A DNA stretch of 20,295 bases. It comes from an uncultured Sphingomonadales bacterium (GTDB lineage: Bacteria; Pseudomonadota; Alphaproteobacteria; Sphingomonadales; Sphingomonadaceae). The stretch is taken from the NCBI GenBank assembly GCA_937898535.1, contig CALDKP010000110.1, positions 1-20,295 of the forward strand. Direction: 5' to 3'. Each line of letters starts with the position of its first letter. Within the stretch, counting starts at the first letter, position 1. This document shows positions 14,154-20,245 of the stretch, piece by piece. The position numbers and the translations under genes are program-made. Below the pieces are notes generated by a model that made no database searches, was not told the DNA's origin, and worked only from the letters and a program-made list of their open reading frames with translations.

Positions 14154-15212
14154 TTAGTCATTGCGGCCCTGACGCCATGTCTTGTCGAGGCGGCTCGTGA
14201 GCCGATCCAATCGCCGGTCGATATTCTGCTTTTCACGATGTGTGAAACGACCGTCACGGTTGAACATACGGTGCTGACCCTCAATCGCCGTCAACTCGCG
14301 CCGCGCATATTGTGCGTCGACCCGGCTGATATGCTGTGATTGCAGAGCCGTACGCACATATTCACGCATCCAGATCATCCGGGTGGGGATATCACGCGGC
14401 ATTTGGCTTAGGTTATACTGACCTGTTCCGGGGCGATATTGGTTATCCGGACGATTATCATTGGCTTGATAACCATAATTGCGCGTCGACACCCAACGGC
14501 CACGGGTATCATAATAGCCATAAGCGCGGCCAGCCTGCCAACGACCATTTGAGTCATAATAGCCTGGCTGCTCAACCGCGTTCCAGTTGCCATTACTTTC
14601 GCTAACATAACCTGTGTCGCCTGCAATCCAACGACCGCGTACGTCGTAACGTCCGCGTGCGGGGCCAGCAATCCAGCGACCATTATTGTCGTAATAGCCG
14701 GTGGCAGTGCCCGCGACCCATCGGTTGTTCCGGTCATAATAACCAGCAGATGATGCGGGGACCCAATGACCGTCACGGTCAAGGTACCCCGAACTGTTGC
14801 TGTCGCCATTGGCATTAACCCAACGACCATTGTCGTAATAGCCGTTGGGCTGACCATCGACCCAACGACCATCGCGGTCATAATAACCACGCGCATCATT
14901 TGTACTTACGCCAGTTGCGTGCCAGCGACCTTGTTGATCGTAATAGCCATATGCGCTGCGGCAATCGCCACGGTCTGACTTCGAAACCTGATTGCCGATT
15001 ACGGCGCCAATGATGCCGCCAATAATGGTGCCTTCGGTCTTGTCACCGCGTCCAGCGATGACACTACCCAGCACACCACCGGCGCCTGCGCCAATAGCTG
15101 TACCGATGATCCGTCCGCTGCTGTCGCGGCGGCAGCCATCGTCTTGCGCCATTGCAATCGACGGTGTCAGAATGGACAGCGCGACGCCGGCGAGAATTAA
15201 GCGACTTTTCAT
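14154..15212 (-). CDS. secreted glycine-zipper protein with ten GYYDxxGRWV repeats
   Basis: A 352-residue exported protein of unknown function. Residues 1-22 are a signal peptide ending AMA-QDD. Residues 34-75 (GRIIGTAIGAGAGGVLGSVI, then GTIIGGIIGAVIGNQ) form a two-helix glycine-zipper, usually membrane-inserting or oligomerising. Residues 89-246 hold ten imperfect repeats of about 15 residues, GYYDxxGRWV. Residues 270-352 are a charged helical tail (RRELTAIEGQHRMF, RRLDRLTSRLDKTW) like the C-terminal part of many sphingomonad periplasmic proteins. Cys27 and Cys84 flank the zipper. The aromatic Tyr-Tyr/Trp repeats recall carbohydrate- or peptidoglycan-binding repeats, but that is only a resemblance. 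Start: ATG at 15212 behind a modest AAGAGAAA site. It is convergent with glnA, and a pair of direct repeats lies upstream at 15240-15267. Confidence 0.8.
   Translation of the reverse strand: MKSRLILAGVALSILTPSIAMAQDDGCRRDSSGRIIGTAIGAGAGGVLGSVIAGRGDKTEGTIIGGIIGAVIGNQVSKSDRGDCRSAYGYYDQQGRWHATGVSTNDARGYYDRDGRWVDGQPNGYYDNGRWVNANGDSNSSGYLDRDGHWVPASSAGYYDRNNRWVAGTATGYYDNNGRWIAGPARGRYDVRGRWIAGDTGYVSESNGNWNAVEQPGYYDSNGRWQAGRAYGYYDTRGRWVSTRNYGYQANDNRPDNQYRPGTGQYNLSQMPRDIPTRMIWMREYVRTALQSQHISRVDAQYARRELTAIEGQHRMFNRDGRFTHREKQNIDRRLDRLTSRLDKTWRQGRND
14475..14948 (-). repeat. ten-unit tandem repeat array within the glycine-zipper protein gene
   Basis: GYYD-type units start at residues 89, 109, 124, 142, 157, 172, 187, 201, 217 and 232, so the spacing is mostly 15 residues (45 bp). 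Best-kept units are GYYDRDGRWV, GYYDNNGRWI, GYYDSNGRWQ and GYYDTRGRWV. Units 7 (GRYDVRGRWI) and 8 (GYVSESNGNW) are the most degenerate. DNA copies differ at many third positions, so the array is old. Confidence 0.88.
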
Positions 15213-15239
15213 ACGTTTCTCTTTTCACGTAAATTGTTC

Positions 15240-15267
15240 GTGAAAGGGTAACCGTGTGAAAGGGTAA
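15240..15267. repeat. 12-bp direct repeat pair upstream of the glycine-zipper gene
   Basis: GTGAAAGGGTAA occurs at 15240-15251 and exactly again at 15256-15267 (period 16). TTCACG (15224-15229) and CGTGAA (15239-15244) also form an inverted repeat here. The site is 28-55 bp before the start of the minus-strand gene, a good place for regulator binding. Confidence 0.6.
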
Positions 15268-15314
15268 TGGTTCCGCGCAGCCAGCATGAACCGCCGCTTC
15301 AGCAAATGCCCGAA

Positions 15315-15971
15315 TTAAAGCCCGGCCTCTACTGCAATGCGAATAGCATCGGCCGTACTCGCCGCGCCCAAGCGGTCCATCAACAACGCACGGTGCATTT
15401 TGACCGTTTGCTCGCTGAGCCCAAGCCGAAATGCAATTTGCTTGTTTAGGTGACCTAGCGCCATTTCGGCCAACACTTCGCGCTGCCGCCGTGACAATGC
15501 CTTCACCGCCGTCGCTGCCGCAATATGACGGTTCTCGTAAGACACTGGCGCGCTGGACTCAAGTTCCACCTGCGAGCCAAGAAAGAACTCAAGTTCACCA
15601 TTTTCGTCAAACAGCGGGGCGACCAACACTGCATTACGAAAGGGTGTGCCATCGCGTTTGTAGTTCAAAATTTCGACCATGACCGGGGCATGACGTTGAA
15701 CACCATTGCTGATCGTGTCGGTCAACCAAGGTTCAGTCGCTGGACCGGCTAAAAATTTGCAGTTCCGCCCAATGATTTCATGTTCCGCATAACCGGTCAG
15801 TTCCATAAACGCAGTATTACAGGCAATGATTGGATTACCGCTTTGACGCGGGTCACTTATCACCGACGCTATCGGGCTATTCGCGATCAGCGCGTCTAGT
15901 TTCTCGTTAGACTGGCCAAGAACATCCAAATTGCAGTGCCTCCCGCATGACCTTTCGGCGCATTTCAGCAT
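15315..15971 (-). CDS. LOV-HTH blue-light-responsive transcription factor (EL222-type)
   Basis: A 218-residue one-component photoreceptor. A LOV/PAS domain (about 30-138) carries GRNCKFLAG with Cys71, the residue that forms the flavin adduct in light. Asn103, Asn113 and Gln134 (FLGSQVE) match the flavin contacts. A linker helix leads to a LuxR/GerE-type HTH (about 158-218: LSRRQREVL, GLSEQTVKMHRALL). Length, order and wording (SPIASVISDP, TEPWLTD, EILNYKRDGTPFRNAVLVAP) closely resemble EL222 of Erythrobacter litoralis, which dimerises and binds DNA under blue light. Start uncertain: the ATG at 15971 has no ribosome site, while GGGAGG stands 8 nt before a TTG at 15929, giving a 204-residue form. 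It is divergent from the rhodopsin gene, which suggests that light controls the pump (inference). Confidence 0.93.
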   Translation of the reverse strand: MLKCAERSCGRHCNLDVLGQSNEKLDALIANSPIASVISDPRQSGNPIIACNTAFMELTGYAEHEIIGRNCKFLAGPATEPWLTDTISNGVQRHAPVMVEILNYKRDGTPFRNAVLVAPLFDENGELEFFLGSQVELESSAPVSYENRHIAAATAVKALSRRQREVLAEMALGHLNKQIAFRLGLSEQTVKMHRALLMDRLGAASTADAIRIAVEAGL

Positions 15972-16112
15972 CAACCGTTATATATTCGACTGGCGGGATG
16001 TCGAGGGCAATATCGCAAAAACATGGTATAAAGGTTAGGTTGTTGACCTCAGGTCATAGTTTATGATGAATGCCCCGACATCCTTAGCGGTGTCGCAAAG
16101 GGGGAGAGAAAC
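15972..16112. promoter_or_regulatory. divergent LOV-HTH/rhodopsin control region with dyad operator candidates
   Basis: A perfect dyad TGACCT-C-AGGTCA lies at 16044-16056. It sits in the 16-bp spacer of a plausible rhodopsin promoter, TTGTTG (16040-16045) and TATGAT (16062-16067). GGATGTCG at 15996-16003 recurs inverted as CGACATCC at 16076-16083. A TATATA box on the reverse strand (15979-15984) could serve the LOV gene. GGGGGAGAG at 16100-16108 is the rhodopsin ribosome site. Confidence 0.55.
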
Positions 16113-16859
16113 GTGGAAAATCTAACTTTTGGCCAATATTCCTTGGTCTATAATGCATTCTCATTTACATTTGCCACCATGGCAGCAGCAACGCTGTTTT
16201 TGTGGCTCGGCCGCTCGCAAGTGGGCCCAGCCTACAAGACGGCACTCACCATTTCCGGCTTGGTTACCGCCATCGCCGCATATCATTATTTCCGTATTTT
16301 CGAAAGCTGGGAAGACGCATATTCCGTTGAAGGCGGGATCGTGGCCGCAAGCGGCTATGCGTTTAACGATGCCTATCGTTATGTCGACTGGTTGCTCACC
16401 GTGCCATTGCTTCTCATCGAACTCATCCTCGTGATGCGTTTGAGCCAAGAAGAAACCGTCTCGAAGTCGTTCAAGCTTGGCGGCGCAGCGGCATTGATGA
16501 TCATTTTGGGCTACCCAGGTGAAATCGCGACGGACATTCCAACCCGCGTTTTGTGGGGCACATTGTCGGCAATCCCGTTTGTCTACATCATGTGGCAGCT
16601 GTTCGCCGGTCTTGGTGCATCGATCAACAACCAGCCTGAGAATGTACGCGAACTGGTTAAGAAAGCTCGCTTGCTGACCTTCGCATCATGGGGCTTCTAC
16701 CCGATCGTATACATGATCCCGTACACCAATCTGAGCGGTTCGGACGTAACCGTGGGCGTACAAGTTGGCTACACAATCGCCGATTTGATCGCAAAGGCTG
16801 GCGTTGGCGTTCTGATTTACATGATCGCCGTACGCAAGTCGCAAGCTGAATACGGCTAA
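16113..16859 (+). CDS. light-driven proton-pump rhodopsin, xanthorhodopsin-like with antenna fenestration Gly
   Basis: A 248-residue seven-helix membrane protein. Lys228 (DLIAKAG) is the retinal Schiff-base lysine. Helix C reads YRYVDWLLTVPLLLIE, giving Asp92 (proton acceptor), Thr96 and Glu103 (donor): the DTE motif of outward proton pumps. His58 pairs with the acceptor as in proteorhodopsin. Leu100, at the spectral-tuning site, predicts green absorption. Gly149 (VLWGTLSAIPF) aligns with the Gly156 window of xanthorhodopsin (Phe152 in proteorhodopsin), so a hydroxylated carotenoid antenna may bind. GYPGE at 133-137 also fits this clade. No signal peptide. Start is a GTG at 16113 behind GGGGGAGAG. 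It is divergent from a LOV-HTH regulator and followed by blh. Confidence 0.95.
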   Translation: MENLTFGQYSLVYNAFSFTFATMAAATLFLWLGRSQVGPAYKTALTISGLVTAIAAYHYFRIFESWEDAYSVEGGIVAASGYAFNDAYRYVDWLLTVPLLLIELILVMRLSQEETVSKSFKLGGAAALMIILGYPGEIATDIPTRVLWGTLSAIPFVYIMWQLFAGLGASINNQPENVRELVKKARLLTFASWGFYPIVYMIPYTNLSGSDVTVGVQVGYTIADLIAKAGVGVLIYMIAVRKSQAEYG

Positions 16860-16910
16860 GGCCTTCGGATAAACACTGGACGTGCACCGCTCCGGCGGCG
16901 TACATTCCTG

Positions 16911-16928
16911 TATGAATATAATTTCATA
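16911..16928 (+). promoter_or_regulatory. TATAAT flanked by inverted repeat, between rhodopsin and blh
   Basis: TATGAA-TATAAT-TTCATA: two 6-bp arms around a perfect -10 hexamer (16917-16922). No good -35 is found 16-18 bp upstream. If it is a promoter, transcription would begin near 16929, after the ATG at 16912 and before the palindrome. Confidence 0.3.
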
Positions 16929-17826
16929 TCCGCATACTGCAGGCGCAACATTTTCGAAAATGTTGCGCCTGTTTGCGTTACCGGCAGTTACGTTGTTGCT
17001 TATTGCCGGGGACCGCCTTTTGGGCGGCATGGACAGCACCGAGGCCAATATGCTGGCGGCGCTGGCGATCGTGCTTGCGGGCATCCCGCACGGCACGCTG
17101 GATGTTGAAATTGCCGCTGCCCATTTCGGGCAGAATGGGTTGGCCGGTAGGGTCAAGATTATTGGCAGCTATTTGGGCTGCGCAGCGGCCATGGTCGTCT
17201 TATGGATCCAGCTTCCTGAACTGGCGCTCATTTCATTCCTGCTCATCTCGATAGTGCATTTCAGCCGTGACTGGCGCGGCGGCGTTGATCCGTTTTTGGC
17301 CATGATGGTTGGGTGGGCATTGGTTGCCTTGCCTGCGCTCGCCAGCCCCGACGATGTCGCGATGATATTTGCGGCGCTAACGGGAAGCGAAAACGGCGCA
17401 GTGATCGCAGGGCTGCTTGGCGCGGCATCGGTCCCGGCTGCGCTGGGCAGCCTGGTCTTTGCTTATTGGGCGTTCCGGCATAATGACACGCAAAGCGCGC
17501 TTGAGGTTCTGGCCTGCATCACAGCCGCCTTGTTCCTGCCGCCACTTATTGCATTTGCCGTTTTCTTTTGCGGGTTGCACTCGCCGCGGCACATGGCGGA
17601 TGCGCTGCGTGAAACGGGTGGCCTGTCTACATTCAAGAAAGCAGCGATTGTTGCTGCCGTGTCCGCGCTTTCATTAGGGCTAGGCGTACTGATGTTCCTG
17701 TACCAAGGGGAAGTTCCTTCGGACATGGGCGTCGTCCGGTCTGCGTTCATTTTGATATCAACGCTGACAGTTCCGCATTTCATCCTTGAGCATCTTATGA
17801 CCTATAAAAATCACAATGCGCTATAG
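16912..17826 (+). CDS. blh: Brp/Blh-type beta-carotene 15,15'-dioxygenase (retinal synthesis)
   Basis: A 304-residue polytopic inner-membrane protein that cleaves beta-carotene into two retinals, the rhodopsin chromophore. Iron-binding His candidates are seen at His60 (GIPHGTLDVE), His116 (IVHFSRDW), His223 and His227 (FCGLHSPRHM), and His289 and His294 (VPHFILEHLM). All are in the usual family positions. Hydrophobic helices fill most of the rest. Start uncertain: the frame opens with a GTG at 16882, the ATG at 16912 has no ribosome site, and the ATG at 16960 (residue 17, MLRLFALPAV) lies inside a perfect palindrome. The 16960 start gives 288 residues, close to other Blh proteins. It follows rhodopsin by 52 bp on the same strand, the usual pairing. 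Carotenoid synthesis genes are not in view. Confidence 0.9.
   Translation: MNIISYPHTAGATFSKMLRLFALPAVTLLLIAGDRLLGGMDSTEANMLAALAIVLAGIPHGTLDVEIAAAHFGQNGLAGRVKIIGSYLGCAAAMVVLWIQLPELALISFLLISIVHFSRDWRGGVDPFLAMMVGWALVALPALASPDDVAMIFAALTGSENGAVIAGLLGAASVPAALGSLVFAYWAFRHNDTQSALEVLACITAALFLPPLIAFAVFFCGLHSPRHMADALRETGGLSTFKKAAIVAAVSALSLGLGVLMFLYQGEVPSDMGVVRSAFILISTLTVPHFILEHLMTYKNHNAL
16940..16971. promoter_or_regulatory. perfect 32-bp palindrome between rhodopsin and blh
   Basis: The left arm CAGGCGCAACATTTTC (16940-16955) is exactly complementary to the right arm GAAAATGTTGCGCCTG (16956-16971). In RNA it would make a 16-bp hairpin with almost no loop. It begins 80 bp after the rhodopsin stop and contains the ATG at 16960. 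Only a weak T-stretch (TTTGCGTT) follows. It could be a leaky terminator, a translational switch or an operator. Confidence 0.85.
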
Positions 17827-17867
17827 GGACCGAAAGATGACTGCGGCTGCTTCCGTGGGATAAAGTA

Positions 17868-18341
17868 TCAGCTCGGCGTTTCAAGATAAGCGATAACATC
17901 GGCGCGCTTCTGGGCGTCCGCTATGCCTGAGAACATCATTTTTGTTCCCGGGATTACACGCTGCGGCTTTTCCAGATGTTGAAACATTTTTTCTTTCGTC
18001 CACACAAATTTGGCCCCGGCATTGGCGGCCGAATAATTATAGCCGGGCGCTGTTCCTGCTACGCGGCCAATTACACCGTGTAGTGATGGGCCAGACATAT
18101 TTACGCCTGCATCGGTTACGTGGCACGCACGGCATTGGGCAAACACGGTCTTGCCATTCTCAGCGTTTCCGGTGAAGTTGGCTATGGCGGTACCGTCGAG
18201 GGTCGTCACGTCTGATGCTGCTACTGCTGCAGGCTTTGGTGCAGGCGCAACCTGTTCCGTTTGGCTTTCCGAACCATCAGAGCAAGCAGAAACCATTGCA
18301 CACAAAACCAGTAATCCACCCATCGCTCTTGCCATAATCAT
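17868..18341 (-). CDS. class I c-type cytochrome, predicted lipoprotein
   Basis: A 157-residue periplasmic electron carrier. The N-terminus is a lipoprotein signal with lipobox VSAC and Cys20. An Ala/Pro-rich linker spans about 30-43. The haem c site is CRACH at 70-74, and GTKMMF holds the Met ligand (Met135). The order 'GENGKTVFAQCRACH ... GPSLHGVIGRVAG ... PGTKMMFSGI' is that of cytochrome c2/c550-like proteins. It probably shuttles electrons in respiration. Start: the frame is open to a TTG at 18368, and the ATG at 18341 gives the proper signal length. The ribosome site is weak (AAGAAAG). It converges with blh, 41 bp apart. The gene is not known to belong to rhodopsin clusters, so its neighbourhood may be chance. 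It could serve the PQQ dehydrogenase at 9921, but that is speculation. Confidence 0.88.
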   Translation of the reverse strand: MIMARAMGGLLVLCAMVSACSDGSESQTEQVAPAPKPAAVAASDVTTLDGTAIANFTGNAENGKTVFAQCRACHVTDAGVNMSGPSLHGVIGRVAGTAPGYNYSAANAGAKFVWTKEKMFQHLEKPQRVIPGTKMMFSGIADAQKRADVIAYLETPS

Positions 18342-18594
18342 AGTCTTTCTTTGCGAACCTTCATGCAACGCACAGTGCGGTAACGGTGCGCTTCATCTTC
18401 TGCCCGATAATCTTGCAATTCTTGATGTCCATGCATTTTAGATAGCCATATCAAAGTTTTCAACACCTTGTGCCTTGAACGGTTTACGAAAAGCCGAGAT
18501 TAACAATAGAACAGGGCGCCGCGACAATCAGCTGACCAAAGCAATACAGATAGCTTCACACTAAAATATTCTGTCCGCCTCTTCATCTCGTCGG
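18342..18594. other. intergenic region between cytochrome c and uxuB
   Basis: About 250 bp, AT-richer than its surroundings, without a convincing reading frame or strong hairpin. It should hold the cytochrome c promoter (reverse strand) and the 3' end of the uxaC-uxuB transcript, but no clear sites are seen. Confidence 0.4.
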
Positions 18595-19971
18595 TCATCT
18601 GTTGCGCGCGTTTAACGCTCGATTGATCAGCATCAGGTCTTCTTCGCTCGCTTTCCAATATTGTGCAAATTGACCGCCATTTCCAAAAAGCGCGGATGCA
18701 ATATGCGCCTCACCGGACGTTTGCCATAATGCCTTGAACGTATCGCGCATGGGGTCATCCACAATGATTTTGTTCCCGCGAATATGGAGGATCCACGCGG
18801 CGATGGCCTCGAGAATGGCGTGGCATTGCCGCCCCTGCTTTTGATGATATGCCAATGTTTCTAACCAGCGCTGTGGTATCTTCTGGCTCCCGTCCATTGC
18901 AATTTGGATAAGCCGGTGATTGAGTGCCGGATTGGCGAAGCGTGCAATCAAGGCGTCTGCATAAGATGCAAGATTTTGTCCCGCAGCGGGTTTGAGGCTA
19001 TTGGCCGCCTCGTCGTGCATAAGTGTTTTCACAAGCGCCAGAATGTAGGGGTCAGCAATGGCCTGATGGACAAATGCATGGCCCCTTTGCAGCCCGATAT
19101 AAGCAAGCGCTGAGTGCGCGCCATTTAGCATCCGGAGCTTGGCGGTTTCGAACGGTGCGACATCTTTTGTAAACTGCGCACCCCCGATTTCCCATCCGGG
19201 GCGTTTGCCCACAAAATGATCCTCGATGACCCATTGGGTAAATGGCTCGGTAACGACCGCAGCCTGGTCCACGCCGCCCAAGATGGCGGCAATGGATTCA
19301 CGATCGCTGTCCGTCGTCGCGGGCACGATGCGGTCAACCATTGTTGATGGACAGCTGCACTGGTCCTCAAACCAACTGACCAGATCGGGCGCGCAACGCT
19401 GCAGATAGGATCGCATGAGCACCGCAAGCTGCGCGCCGTTCGCCGCCAGATTATCACAGCTGAGGAGCGTCAAGCCGGACAATTTCGCCGCACGCCGTTG
19501 CTGCATGGCAGAAGCCAAATACGCATAAGCCGATCTTTCATCTGCTTGTGCAAAATCCAAACTTCCGTCGGGCGCGCGGCAATAACCTTTTTCGGTTATC
19601 GTAAAGCTGACGATGTGGGTGTCCTCAGAGGCCAGTGCGGCGACCACTGCATCTGGTTCATCGGCGGCCATCAGTACCTTTTGAACTGCACCAATGACGC
19701 GGGTCTTGCCGCTATTTTTGGACCGTTGGGTAACCGAATATAATCCGCCTTGCGGGTTCATCTGCTCTGCCACCGCAGGGCTGCGCAACGACACACCAAT
19801 GATGCCCCAATCGCGTTCACCGGCGTTCATGGCGTCGTCGGTGTACACCGCCTGATGCGCGCGGTGGAATGCACCGATCCCGAAATGAACGATGCCAGCT
19901 TTTTGGGCGCCTCGGTCATAGTGTGGAAGCGATATGTTCGCTGGCAAAACAGAATTTGGGCGAAGCCTCAT
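18595..19971 (-). CDS. uxuB: mannitol dehydrogenase family protein, probable D-fructuronate reductase
   Basis: A 458-residue NAD-dependent long-chain polyol dehydrogenase. The N-terminal Rossmann domain starts with IVHFGIGAFHRAHQA (27-41). SCDNLAANG lies at 171-179 and MVDRIVPAT at 211-219. The catalytic signature KLRMLNGAHS is at 278-287 (Lys278, Asn283, His286). The family contains mannitol 2-dehydrogenase, tagaturonate reductase and fructuronate reductase. Because the gene directly follows uxaC and overlaps it by 4 bp (ATGA, 19968-19971), fructuronate to mannonate reduction (UxuB) is the best guess. Length is a little below the common 480-490. Start: ATG at 19971, fixed by the overlap and by translational coupling. 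The rest of the pathway (uxuA, kdgK, transporters) is not in this contig. Confidence 0.87.
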   Translation of the reverse strand: MRLRPNSVLPANISLPHYDRGAQKAGIVHFGIGAFHRAHQAVYTDDAMNAGERDWGIIGVSLRSPAVAEQMNPQGGLYSVTQRSKNSGKTRVIGAVQKVLMAADEPDAVVAALASEDTHIVSFTITEKGYCRAPDGSLDFAQADERSAYAYLASAMQQRRAAKLSGLTLLSCDNLAANGAQLAVLMRSYLQRCAPDLVSWFEDQCSCPSTMVDRIVPATTDSDRESIAAILGGVDQAAVVTEPFTQWVIEDHFVGKRPGWEIGGAQFTKDVAPFETAKLRMLNGAHSALAYIGLQRGHAFVHQAIADPYILALVKTLMHDEAANSLKPAAGQNLASYADALIARFANPALNHRLIQIAMDGSQKIPQRWLETLAYHQKQGRQCHAILEAIAAWILHIRGNKIIVDDPMRDTFKALWQTSGEAHIASALFGNGGQFAQYWKASEEDLMLINRALNARNR

Positions 19972-20245
19972 AATTTATAGGCCTGCTTTGCAAGATTGTA
20001 GCTGAGGTCGACGGCAAGCTCAGCGGCTTCCCATTCTTCCATGCGGTGTTCGGCGACAAGCTGCGCCAAGAAGCCGCAATCAATCCGTCGCGCTACGTCA
20101 TGTCGCGCAGGTATCGACAGAAACGCCCGCGTGTCATCGTTGAAACCGACGGTGTTATAAAATCCTGCCGTTTCAGTCATATTGGTGCGGAACCGGCGCA
20201 TGCCTTCGGGACTATCGTGGAACCACCAGGCCGGCCCAAGCTTGA
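19968..20245 (-). CDS. uxaC: glucuronate (uronate) isomerase, C-terminal fragment
   Basis: The genuine part encodes about 92 residues starting at KLGPAWWFHDS and including GFYNTVGFNDDTRAFLSIPA, RHDVARRIDCGFLA and the end LSYNLAKQAYKL. This is the conserved C-terminus of UxaC, which isomerises glucuronate to fructuronate and galacturonate to tagaturonate in the cytosol. The N-terminal three-quarters is missing because the P7 adapter begins at 20246. If the adapter is translated, the frame starts with the spurious peptide MTGVQTCALPIF, which should not be annotated as protein. The stop TGA overlaps the uxuB ATG (ATGA), so the two genes form one operon. Confidence 0.88.

Noticed and set aside
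14475..14948. Possible CRISPR-like array because of regular 45-bp spacing
   Set aside because: The periodicity is in the protein (GYYDxxGRWV). DNA copies differ at many positions, and no cas genes are present.
16043..16067. TTGACC with TATGAT as the rhodopsin promoter
   Set aside because: The spacing is only 13 bp. TTGTTG at 16040 with 16 bp is more acceptable.
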